Below are positions 1 through 5,382 of a stretch of 5,622 bases of DNA, piece after piece. Source of the stretch: Actinomycetota bacterium (lineage in GTDB: Bacteria > Actinomycetota > Acidimicrobiia > Acidimicrobiales > JACCXE01); the NCBI GenBank assembly GCA_013697265.1, contig JACCXE010000483.1, positions 1-5,622 on the forward strand, given 5' to 3'. A program made the translations under genes and the position numbers. The notes beneath the pieces are model-generated. The model was not told the origin of the DNA. It saw nothing but the letters and a program-made list of their open reading frames with translations, and did no database searches. Within the stretch, counting starts at the first letter, position 1, and each line of letters starts with the position of its first letter.

Positions 1-399
1 GCCCCGAGTGCGCAAGCCGCGCGCGGCGTCGTCGCGTCCCCCGAACAAGGCGGCGCCTCCGGCCACGACGAGGGCCGGCAACGCGATCTGATCGCCGGCC
101 CAGTAGCCAAGCTCCCGGCCGACGAGGCCGAGGCCGGCAACGGTTGCGATGATAGCGGCGCTATCGATGGCGGCGCCCCGCCGGGGTGGTGGCAACGGCT
201 CGTCGGACTCCGGCGCCGACAGCCACAGCGCGCCGTAGACCACTGCGCCGATGCCGCCGCACAAGGCCAGCACAACGAAAGCCAACCGGATCACACCGAC
301 TTCGACACCCATCGATGCGGCCACGCCCGACGACACGCCGCCGAGAAGGCGCGACCGCCGACGGCGGGTCACCGTGAGGCGGAAAGGCAGCACCGGCAT
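1..399 (-). CDS. PspC-domain protein, probable N-terminus of a PspC-fused sensor histidine kinase (partial, cut by left edge)
   Basis: I translated this frame by hand on the minus strand. It starts at the ATG at 399-397 and stays open for 133 residues to the window edge, so the C-terminus is missing. Residues about 8-65 form a PspC domain: a basic stretch (TRRRRSRLLGGVSSGVAASMG), then GVEVGVIRLAFVVLAL and a hydrophobic segment ending in VVYGALWLSAPE. A second hydrophobic part lies at about 79-120 (AAIIATVAGLGLVG and LPALVVAGGAALFG), followed by GRDDAARGLRTRG. In actinobacterial PspC-fused histidine kinases the membrane part is typically followed by a similar Asp/Arg-rich turn before the kinase core, so I infer such a kinase; no kinase motif lies inside the window. 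No clear Shine-Dalgarno precedes the ATG. It diverges from a second PspC gene at 519, which suggests a shared role in sensing membrane stress. It could instead be a short PspC-only membrane protein. Confidence 0.8.
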   Translation of the reverse strand, partial: MPVLPFRLTVTRRRRSRLLGGVSSGVAASMGVEVGVIRLAFVVLALCGGIGAVVYGALWLSAPESDEPLPPPRRGAAIDSAAIIATVAGLGLVGRELGYWAGDQIALPALVVAGGAALFGGRDDAARGLRTRG

Positions 400-443
400 C
401 TGTCGATGGTCGCACGAAAGCCCTGCTCCGACCATCGGGAACG

Positions 444-474
444 ACCCTGAGCGGCTCCTGGAACGGATCAGGGT
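444..474. promoter_or_regulatory. Inverted repeat between divergent PspC genes, candidate operator
   Basis: The 119-base gap between the two divergent starts (399 and 519) contains a perfect 7-bp inverted repeat: ACCCTGA at 444-450 and TCAGGGT at 468-474, separated by 17 bases. The half-sites are 24 bases apart centre to centre, a little over two helical turns. It sits where a dimeric regulator could control both genes. A 7-bp match in a short gap can also arise by chance, and I cannot place convincing -35/-10 boxes for either gene, so the regulatory role is inferred from position and symmetry only. Confidence 0.3.
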
Positions 475-518
475 GATACCCGATAGCCGCACGGCGCCGG
501 ATTCCGCACGATGCCTGT

Positions 519-1847
519 ATGACCACAGCCGGCTCACCCAGCACCAGCTCAACCGCCCCGCCCAGCCCCGAGCCCTACAAGCTCATGCGAGCGCGCAAGG
601 GTCGCATGATCGCCGGCGTTGCCGCCGGCCTCGCCCAGGCGTCGGGCCTCGACGTCACGGTCGTGCGGATCTGCATCGGCGCTTCGCTGCTCACCGGACT
701 CGGATGGATCGGCTACATCCTGCTGTGGATCGTGCTGCCAGACGAGCAGCCCTCGCGGGGCCGCACGATCGAGCCAGCACCCGAGAACACCGCGCGCATC
801 ATCCGGGTCGCGCTCGTCATCGCCGCCCTGCTCGGCGTGCTCGACCAGTTCGGCGGCATCTGGCCCTTCGGATACCGCAATCACACCAACTTCGGCTTCG
901 ACGGGGTCCTCGGGTTGATCCTGCTCAGCCTGGGCGTTGGTGTCCTGTTCAGTCGTCACCGGCCGGACCGCAGCTGGTGGGAAGCCTCGCCGCCTCCCCC
1001 GAACCAAGCCGCGGCTCCACCTACCGTTGCGCCCCCAGCGCCCGCCGGTGACGACCTTCTCGCCGAAGCGGCCGCGCTCGACGACACCGTCACCTTCGAA
1101 GGTCCGTTCAGCGCCCCGACGACCGAGGTCCACACCGCCGTCGTCGACGCGGTGGAGCGGGCCGAGCAAGCGGGCACGCCCGACAAGCCCAGGACGAGCG
1201 CCGCGCTCGGCTGGGCCCGCGCCGTGGGCTGGTTTGTACTGCTGTGGTGGGTGTTCGGCGTGCTGGGTTTCGTCGCGCTCTGGCGCTACGGCGCGCTAAG
1301 CGTCACCGCTCCGGTGGTCGTAGGTGTGGCGTGCTGGGTCGTGTTCACGGCGGTGCTCAACGCGCTGATCCGGGTACGCAGGCCGGCTGCGGTGATCGGC
1401 ACCTTGTTCCTACTGCTGGTGCCGGGCGTGCTCGGCTTGGCTCAGATCGAACCGGTCGGGCCAGTGGGCACCCGCACGCTGCGGCCGATAGCGGCGTCCG
1501 CCGTCGAGCGTCACTACCGCCAAGCGATCGGAGAACTCGAGCTCGACTTCTCCGCTACGAGGTTCAGCAAGAGCCGTCCGACCAACGTCGACGCCCGCAT
1601 CGGCGCCGGCGGCATGATCGTCACAGTCCCCAACGATGTGGCGCTCACGGTGAACAGCAGGATCGACACGGGTGGCTACGACATCTTGTCCAAGCGCACC
1701 GCGGCCGGCGTCGGTCAAACCGAAACGCTGCGCTTCCCCGGCTGTGAGGGCGCCCCCCGGTTGCGCTTGCGCCTCGAAGGCGGCGCCGGCTGGATCCAGG
1801 TGAAGCGCGCCAACGGCACTTCCACCGCAACCTGCGGCGCCGCGTAG
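519..1847 (+). CDS. PspC-domain membrane protein with LiaF/toastrack-like C-terminal domain
   Basis: A 442-residue membrane protein. Residues 1-22 are a Ser/Pro/Thr-rich cytosolic leader. Residues about 23-76 are a PspC domain (RKGRMIAGVAAGLAQASGLD, then a membrane segment through GYILLWIVLPDE). Hydrophobic segments follow at about 93-108 and 126-144, then an Ala/Pro-rich linker (about 155-225), then three more at about 235-255, 262-283 and 288-308. The C-terminal 130 residues are soluble and beta-rich, with the pattern GELELDFS, VDARIGAGGMIVTVPNDV and a final GGAGWIQVKR. This resembles the LiaF C-terminal/toastrack domain, which in Firmicutes takes part in cell-envelope stress signalling through LiaFSR. 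By analogy I infer that it senses envelope stress and passes it to a kinase, perhaps the divergent PspC protein. The ATG at 519 is used because it keeps the full PspC domain; ATG 585 (Met23) is a possible shorter start, and neither has a clear Shine-Dalgarno. A lipoprotein gene follows 9 bases after the stop. Confidence 0.85.
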   Translation: MTTAGSPSTSSTAPPSPEPYKLMRARKGRMIAGVAAGLAQASGLDVTVVRICIGASLLTGLGWIGYILLWIVLPDEQPSRGRTIEPAPENTARIIRVALVIAALLGVLDQFGGIWPFGYRNHTNFGFDGVLGLILLSLGVGVLFSRHRPDRSWWEASPPPPNQAAAPPTVAPPAPAGDDLLAEAAALDDTVTFEGPFSAPTTEVHTAVVDAVERAEQAGTPDKPRTSAALGWARAVGWFVLLWWVFGVLGFVALWRYGALSVTAPVVVGVACWVVFTAVLNALIRVRRPAAVIGTLFLLLVPGVLGLAQIEPVGPVGTRTLRPIAASAVERHYRQAIGELELDFSATRFSKSRPTNVDARIGAGGMIVTVPNDVALTVNSRIDTGGYDILSKRTAAGVGQTETLRFPGCEGAPRLRLRLEGGAGWIQVKRANGTSTATCGAA

Positions 1848-1856
1848 CCTCATGGG

Positions 1857-2486
1857 ATGCCACGCCGCGCGACGGTCATTGCGTTCGTACTAACCGCAGC
1901 GCTGCTCGCGAGTTGCCGTGGTTCGAAGTCCGACGACAACGGGGCGGCGACGACGACCAGCACAATGAACACGTCGACCACAGTCGCCGTTTCCATCGAG
2001 GCCGCCGCGCTCGAGACAATCCTGCTCAACGACCTCCCCGACGGTTACATCCAAGAACCCGACGACGTGGGCGACACCGGCCCGTCTGATCTCGCCAAGG
2101 CGGTGCGCGACGACGGCAACGACGACGCCGAGACCGTGCTGACGGCCAACGGATTCGTCGCCGCCTACCAGCGCCTCTGGACCAAGGGTGACGGCGCCGT
2201 GGTCGACTTCGTAACCGAGTTCAAGACCCCAGCCGGCGCCCAGGCCTATTTCAAGCGACTGGTCGCGGCGGCGAGCGAAACCGACGAGACCACGACGGTC
2301 ACCGAATTCGCCGTCACCGGTATCCCGGGAGCGAAGGGGTACGCGGGTCACTCGGCCGACGGCGACTCAGTAGTGGTCGTGTTCAGCCGCGGCACCTACG
2401 CCCTACAGATCGTGGTGAACGGGCTCGATGCCAACCCGGCGCTGGCGAATTCGCTTGCCACCCAGCAGTACAATCTGGCTGCGTAA
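1857..2486 (+). CDS. Secreted lipoprotein of unknown function
   Basis: A 209-residue protein with a clear lipoprotein signal: basic MPRR, a hydrophobic stretch (TVIAFVLTAALLAS) and a lipobox LASC, with Cys20 as the predicted lipidation site. Residues about 21-45 are a polar Ser/Asp/Thr-rich tether. The mature domain (about 46-209) begins with a helix (AAALETILLNDLPDGYI) and has an aromatic core (FVAAYQRLW, VVDFVTEFKTPAGAQAYFKRL), then strand-like segments (FAVTGIPGAKGYAG, DSVVVVFSRGTYALQIVVNG) and a final helix. I do not recognise a named family. Domains of this look occur in actinobacterial secreted proteins, but I cannot assign a ligand. The ATG lies 9 bases after the PspC/toastrack stop with the same orientation, so the two are probably co-transcribed. 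That makes a role at the outer membrane face, perhaps assisting the envelope sensor, a reasonable inference. It contains no catalytic motif that I can see. Confidence 0.8.
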   Translation: MPRRATVIAFVLTAALLASCRGSKSDDNGAATTTSTMNTSTTVAVSIEAAALETILLNDLPDGYIQEPDDVGDTGPSDLAKAVRDDGNDDAETVLTANGFVAAYQRLWTKGDGAVVDFVTEFKTPAGAQAYFKRLVAAASETDETTTVTEFAVTGIPGAKGYAGHSADGDSVVVVFSRGTYALQIVVNGLDANPALANSLATQQYNLAA

Positions 2487-2509
2487 GTGCTGCGCGACTC
2501 ATGCCGCGC

Positions 2510-2552
2510 AACCGTTGTGGTCGGCGCCCAACACGGGCTGATCGCAACGGTT
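2510..2552 (+). terminator. Long-loop hairpin downstream of the lipoprotein gene, possible terminator
   Basis: A perfect 8-bp inverted repeat, AACCGTTG (2510-2517) and CAACGGTT (2545-2552), starts 23 bases after the lipoprotein stop. Inside the loop a smaller GCCC (2526-2529) pairs with GGGC (2535-2538) around AACAC. The two stems could stack into one hairpin with an internal loop. There is no T-run after it, so it is not a textbook intrinsic terminator. Its place between convergent transcription units supports a role in ending transcription, perhaps in both directions. Confidence 0.35.
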
Positions 2553-2614
2553 CTGAGGCAGGAGTCCGTTCAGTGCCCCCCCGCCCTGGTGCCGATGTCT
2601 TGACGTCTTCACAA

Positions 2615-2706
2615 TGGCGGAGAGGGGGGGATTTGAACCCCCGGACCCAGTTTCCCAGGTCAACTCATTAGCAGTGAGTCCGATTCGGCCGCTCTCGCAC
2701 CTCTCC
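2615..2706 (-). tRNA. tRNA-Ser, anticodon GCU
   Basis: Read on the minus strand, the gene folds into a complete serine tRNA. The 5' acceptor strand GGAGAGG (2706-2700) pairs with CCTCTCC (2625-2619), followed by discriminator G at 2618 and an encoded CCA at 2617-2615. The anticodon stem ACTCA/TGAGT encloses the loop CTGCTAA, so the anticodon is GCU (plus-strand 2670-2672) and reads AGC/AGU. The long variable arm (GACCTGGGAAACTGGGTC) is the class II mark of serine tRNAs, and the T arm is GGGGG-TTCAAAT-CCCCC. It is 92 bases with CCA. It lies downstream of tRNA-Ser(UGA) on the same strand; a weak TAATCT box about 13 bases upstream could be its own -10 element, without a matching -35. Confidence 0.97.
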
Positions 2707-2741
2707 CGAAGGGGCAGAGATTAGCCGTAGACGCGGAGCGC

Positions 2742-2759
2742 CCCCGCCTTGCGGCGGGG
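2742..2759 (-). other. GC-rich hairpin between the two serine tRNAs
   Basis: CCCCGCC (2742-2748) and GGCGGGG (2753-2759) form a perfect 7-bp stem with a four-base loop (TTGC). It lies between tRNA-Ser(UGA) and tRNA-Ser(GCU) on their shared strand. There is no T-run after it on the minus strand. It might end or pause transcription from the pheA/tRNA-Ser(UGA) side, or act in processing of a joint tRNA precursor. The fold is seen; the role is inferred. Confidence 0.3.
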
Positions 2760-2837
2760 TCCCTTCACTAGGTTCTTGGCTCTACGGATTAGCCGCCGTA
2801 CAAGGCAAATCCCGAGATGCGCACGCCACCCGACAGC

Positions 2838-2870
2838 GCCGCCGAGAAGTTCCCCGATGCTCACGGCGGC
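2838..2870 (-). other. Hairpin immediately 3' of tRNA-Ser(UGA)
   Basis: GCCGCCG (2838-2844) and CGGCGGC (2864-2870) are perfect 7-base complements. A T-T mismatch and two or three further pairs can lengthen the stem toward the loop. The structure begins one base after the encoded CCA of tRNA-Ser(UGA). No T-run follows it in the direction of transcription. It could be a weak terminator or a structure in the tRNA 3' trailer; the sequence does not decide between these. Confidence 0.3.
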
Positions 2871-2871
2871 C

Positions 2872-2959
2872 TGGCGGAGGGGGCGGGATTCGAACCCGCG
2901 GAGGCTTGCACCTCAACGGTTTTCAAGACCGTCGCATTCGTCCGCTCTGCCACCCCTCC
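2872..2959 (-). tRNA. tRNA-Ser, anticodon UGA
   Basis: On the minus strand the acceptor GGAGGGG (2959-2953) pairs with CCCCTCC (2882-2876), followed by discriminator G (2875) and an encoded CCA (2874-2872). The anticodon stem ACGGT/ACCGT encloses CTTGAAA, giving anticodon UGA (plus-strand 2923-2925), which reads UCA and other UCN codons. The long variable arm GAGG-TGCAAG-CCTC marks class II, and the T arm is GCGGG-TTCGAAT-CCCGC. The length is 88 bases with CCA. The 5' end is only 16 bases after the pheA stop codon. A TAAGGT box (2974-2969) sits at a plausible -10 distance but lacks a recognisable -35, so read-through from pheA is possible. Confidence 0.97.
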
Positions 2960-2975
2960 AGGGCGAAAACCTTAC

Positions 2976-3920
2976 TTAGCGGCTGATCTGGCCCCGTAGC
3001 TCGCGGGCCCACGCGTCGGCGGTCCGCCACGACTGTTCTGCGTCTCGGCGGATGGCCGCTCCGTGTTCGCCCGCGGCGGGGTAGGAGCCGAGGAACTTCA
3101 GCTCGGCCAACGACGCGTGCAAGTCCCGCAGGCAGTCGAAAACCACCTCGTCATCTATGTGGCCGTCGAAGTCGATGATGAAGCAGTAGTTGCCGAGGCC
3201 CGCCTTGGTGGGGCGGCTCTCCAACTTGGACAGGTTGATGTTGCGGGCCGTGAACTGGCCGAGGATCGAATGCAGCGAGCCGGGTTGGTCGGCGCGCTGA
3301 AAACACACGATCGACGTCTTGTCGTGGCCGGTCGGCGCCGGGATCCTCTTGGGTTGCACCAGCACGAACCGGGTGGCGTTGTCGGGATGGTCCTCGATGT
3401 CGGTCGCCGCGATTTCAAGGCCGTACAGCTCGGCGGAGAGCGCTGGGCCGACGGCGGCGTCGCGCACCGACGGGTCGGCCACGGCGCGTTCGCCGACAAT
3501 GCGGGCGGCGTCCGCAGTGGAGTTCGTTGCCACGAACTCGGCGCCCGGCGCGTTCGCCAGGAGCCACTCGCGGCACTGCGCCACCGCGACCGGAAGGGTG
3601 AGCACCCGCTCGACGTCGGCAATGGCGAGGCCGGGCGGCGTCAGCAAGTTCATCACGATGCGCTTGACGACCTCGCGCTGGATAAAAAGGTCGTGATCGA
3701 AGATCAACGCGTCGAGCGTGAGGTTGACGGTGCCCTCGATCGCATTCTCAATCGGCACAAAGGCGGCATCGACCTCGCTTGACTCGACCGCGGCCAGCGC
3801 CTCGGTCATCACCCCATAGGGCACCAACTCACATGTGGCCAGGTCGGCCTCGCCGAGTAGCGCCTCCTCGGTGAAGGTGGCATGCGGGCCAAGAAAACCG
3901 ATGCGGGTGAGATCACTCAT
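2976..3920 (-). CDS. pheA: Prephenate dehydratase (monofunctional, with ACT domain)
   Basis: Converts prephenate to phenylpyruvate in phenylalanine biosynthesis; cytosolic. The protein has 314 residues, within the usual range for monofunctional bacterial enzymes, and no chorismate mutase domain. The catalytic part (about 5-190) opens with IGFLGPHATFTEEAL and contains VPIENAIEGTVN (55-66), NSTADAAR (133-140) and the NATRFVLV segment whose T183-R184-F185 is the family's conserved catalytic TRF motif. The ACT domain (about 202-280) carries the GSLHSIL and ESRP (234-237) motifs that bind phenylalanine for feedback inhibition in characterised relatives. A 34-residue tail rich in Trp and charge follows. 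The ATG at 3920 is chosen because residue 5 onward matches the family start and because it overlaps the upstream stop as ATGA, which suggests translational coupling; the frame stays open further upstream but that part reads as noise. There is no strong Shine-Dalgarno. Confidence 0.96.
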   Translation of the reverse strand: MSDLTRIGFLGPHATFTEEALLGEADLATCELVPYGVMTEALAAVESSEVDAAFVPIENAIEGTVNLTLDALIFDHDLFIQREVVKRIVMNLLTPPGLAIADVERVLTLPVAVAQCREWLLANAPGAEFVATNSTADAARIVGERAVADPSVRDAAVGPALSAELYGLEIAATDIEDHPDNATRFVLVQPKRIPAPTGHDKTSIVCFQRADQPGSLHSILGQFTARNINLSKLESRPTKAGLGNYCFIIDFDGHIDDEVVFDCLRDLHASLAELKFLGSYPAAGEHGAAIRRDAEQSWRTADAWARELRGQISR

Positions 3921-4906
3921 GCGTGGATCGACAAGACGTTGGTGATCGAGTTGTCCTCGGTCGAAGTTTCTCCGGCCAGGGGGCCGATCGTGACGGTGAG
4001 CGTGGCGTCGCCGGGCGTCGCCCGCAACCCACGTAGCGTCAGCGCCACGCGTTTGCCCGGGCTCAGATCGACGAAATCGCGGGCCGTGTCGACCCCTGTG
4101 GCCGAGGTCAACGTGGCCATGACCGTGACCTTCTTCTGCGCGACATTCCCGATATTGGCGACCACGACCTCCAGTCGAATCGATGGGGTCTTCGGCAACA
4201 AGAACTTTTCGCCTTCCTTGCCCACCGCGGCGGGCGTCGTCCGTATCAATACGGTCGACACGTCCACGATGGGCGCGACCGACGAGTTCGCCTTGAGGAT
4301 GTTCACGAACGCGGTGAGCTCGGGCGATTCCCACTGCGTGGGATCCGCGATCCACACGGAGGCGGCCACGGCCTTGGCCGCCTCGTTCGCCAGTTCGGAC
4401 GCCACCACATCGCTGAAAGCTTTGTAGGTCTGATCTGCGGCGATCATGTTGCGCCCCGTCGCCACCAACCGTTCGACGATCGGGGCCGGGGTCTGTGCAC
4501 TCAGAGCCGCGATCATGTCTTTGGCCGCCGCTCGCGCACCGAGCACCCGCAGCTGGAGCGTGGCGACAAGAAGGGTGTGCGCTTCGTCGACGCCCGACGG
4601 GGGCTCGATGTCTTTCACCGCGTCGAGGGTGTCCTGGGTTTGCTTGACGACTTGGTTCAGCCGGTTTCGGGTGCCGGGCTTGCCTAGATCGCTCGCATTC
4701 TCACGCACCCCCAACAGGTCCGCGCCCTGTGAGGTGGAGTCGGCGATGAGCGGACGCACTTCGTCGAGGTAGCCGAGTTGCCGCAGCTTCTCGTCCCGCC
4801 CCCCGCTGGCAATCGCGTGGACCCCGAGCGCGAGCAAGCTCAGCACCGTTGCGGCTACAAGAACACGGGCGCGCCGCTGACGTACGGAAAGACGGCGTGG
4901 CGGCAC
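3917..4906 (-). CDS. Membrane-anchored protein with C-terminal CARDB-like domain, function unknown
   Basis: A 329-residue protein starting at GTG 4906. A basic N-terminus (RRLSVRQRRAR) precedes one hydrophobic segment at about 14-33 with no lipobox or clear cleavage site, so it is probably a signal anchor with the rest outside the membrane. Residues about 36-205 are predicted mostly helical (for example LNQVVKQTQDTLDAVKDI and LVATLQLRVLGARAAAKDM) and could form a helical bundle. Residues about 242-327 are beta-rich and resemble a CARDB-type Ig-like fold: IRLEVVVANIGNVAQKKVTV, then LSPGKRVALTL and a closing STEDNSITNVLSI, with the 'new/independent, constrained, D-N' pattern typical of such repeats. 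CARDB domains commonly mediate adhesion or substrate contact, but I cannot name a partner. It starts 17 bases after the upstream nucleotide-binding gene and overlaps pheA by 4 bases, so the three are very likely one operon. An in-frame stop lies upstream of the GTG, which fixes the start region. Confidence 0.8.
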   Translation of the reverse strand: MPPRRLSVRQRRARVLVAATVLSLLALGVHAIASGGRDEKLRQLGYLDEVRPLIADSTSQGADLLGVRENASDLGKPGTRNRLNQVVKQTQDTLDAVKDIEPPSGVDEAHTLLVATLQLRVLGARAAAKDMIAALSAQTPAPIVERLVATGRNMIAADQTYKAFSDVVASELANEAAKAVAASVWIADPTQWESPELTAFVNILKANSSVAPIVDVSTVLIRTTPAAVGKEGEKFLLPKTPSIRLEVVVANIGNVAQKKVTVMATLTSATGVDTARDFVDLSPGKRVALTLRGLRATPGDATLTVTIGPLAGETSTEDNSITNVLSIHA

Positions 4907-4923
4907 ATCACCAAACTAAAGCG

Positions 4924-5352
4924 TCAGTGCCCTGCCGTCTTATCGAGCGTGCGGATGAGGTTGGCCATGCCGACCATAACCTTCTCGGCAATCTTGAAAT
5001 CTTGTTCGCACAGCGCCAGCAGATCCCACGACGCGATGGCCAGAGCTTTGACGTTGCCGGAGGCAACGATCGTGGCCGAGCGCGGGCCCTTGTCGACCAC
5101 GGCAATCTCACCGAAGTAGTTGCCGGGGTGCAGCGTGGTGCGCTTCTTGCCGTTAATCGACAGCTTGGCTTGACCTTCGACGATCAGAAAAAACGGGCCG
5201 CCGGGCTGCCCTTCCCGCACGATCGCCTGGCCATCGGAATAGAGCTCTTCACGACATCCGGCCAGCACCGCTTTGAGATCGCGATCAGACATCGACGAGA
5301 ACAAAGGAACAGCGCGTAGCGCCGCCAACTGATCGGACTTTTTCTTGAGCAT
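4924..5352 (-). CDS. Stand-alone cyclic-nucleotide-binding domain protein
   Basis: A 142-residue protein that is almost entirely one cNMP-binding (CRP-type) domain. The N-terminal helix with LAALRAVPLFSSMSDRDLKAVL is the usual lead-in. The beta-barrel follows (AIVREGQPGGPFFLIVEGQAKLSI), then the phosphate-binding cassette NYFGEIAVVDKGPRSATIVA, with FGE and the PRSAT arginine and Ser/Ala-Thr in place, so ligand binding looks intact. After a C-helix (LLALCEQDFKIAEKVMVGMANLIRTLD) the protein ends: there is no helix-turn-helix, kinase, channel or esterase part. It would therefore act as a nucleotide sensor on a partner protein rather than as a DNA-binding regulator. I chose ATG 5352 over the adjacent TTG 5355 because GGGGAGAG (5364-5357) is then at good Shine-Dalgarno spacing. 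It opens a close-packed run with the CARDB-like gene and pheA. Confidence 0.9.
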   Translation of the reverse strand: MLKKKSDQLAALRAVPLFSSMSDRDLKAVLAGCREELYSDGQAIVREGQPGGPFFLIVEGQAKLSINGKKRTTLHPGNYFGEIAVVDKGPRSATIVASGNVKALAIASWDLLALCEQDFKIAEKVMVGMANLIRTLDKTAGH

Positions 5353-5356
5353 CAAT

Positions 5357-5364
5357 CTCTCCCC
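5357..5364 (-). promoter_or_regulatory. Shine-Dalgarno of the cyclic-nucleotide-binding gene
   Basis: GGGGAGAG on the minus strand, ending four bases before ATG 5352. This is the only strong ribosome-binding site among the starts in the window. It decides the start in favour of ATG 5352 rather than the TTG directly before it, which would lie too close. Confidence 0.6.
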
Positions 5365-5382
5365 GTGAGACCCCCAGTGCGC

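Noticed and set aside
161..1169. Minus-strand frames at 161-544 and 549-1169
   Set aside because: The first overlaps the PspC-fusion gene and the divergent promoter gap in another frame; the second is antisense to the PspC/toastrack gene. Both have arginine-rich shadow composition.
1890..2351. 153-residue minus-strand frame
   Set aside because: Antisense to the lipoprotein gene, which has a clear signal peptide and lipobox; the reverse product has shadow composition.
2615..2959. The serine tRNA pair as an integration attachment site
   Set aside because: No integrase gene and no direct repeat of a tRNA 3' end was seen in the window.
2749..2999. Two overlapping plus-strand reading frames (2749-2979 and 2817-2999)
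   Set aside because: They run antisense through tRNA-Ser(UGA). Peptides of the form GAGFEPAEACTSTVFKTV are the familiar false translation of the reverse strand of serine tRNA genes.
3063..3782. 239-residue plus-strand open frame
   Set aside because: Lies wholly antisense to pheA, whose catalytic and ACT motifs are intact. Long antisense frames are expected at this G+C content, and the product shows no domain.
3921..4355. Upstream extension of the pheA frame to 4355
   Set aside because: The extension overlaps the CARDB-like gene, is rich in Arg/Gly/His without domain character, and the family start is at ATG 3920.
3882..5319. Plus-strand frames at 3882-4427, 4446-4772, 4778-5119 and 4849-5319
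   Set aside because: All are antisense to the CARDB-like and cyclic-nucleotide-binding genes and have no recognisable domain or ribosome-binding site.
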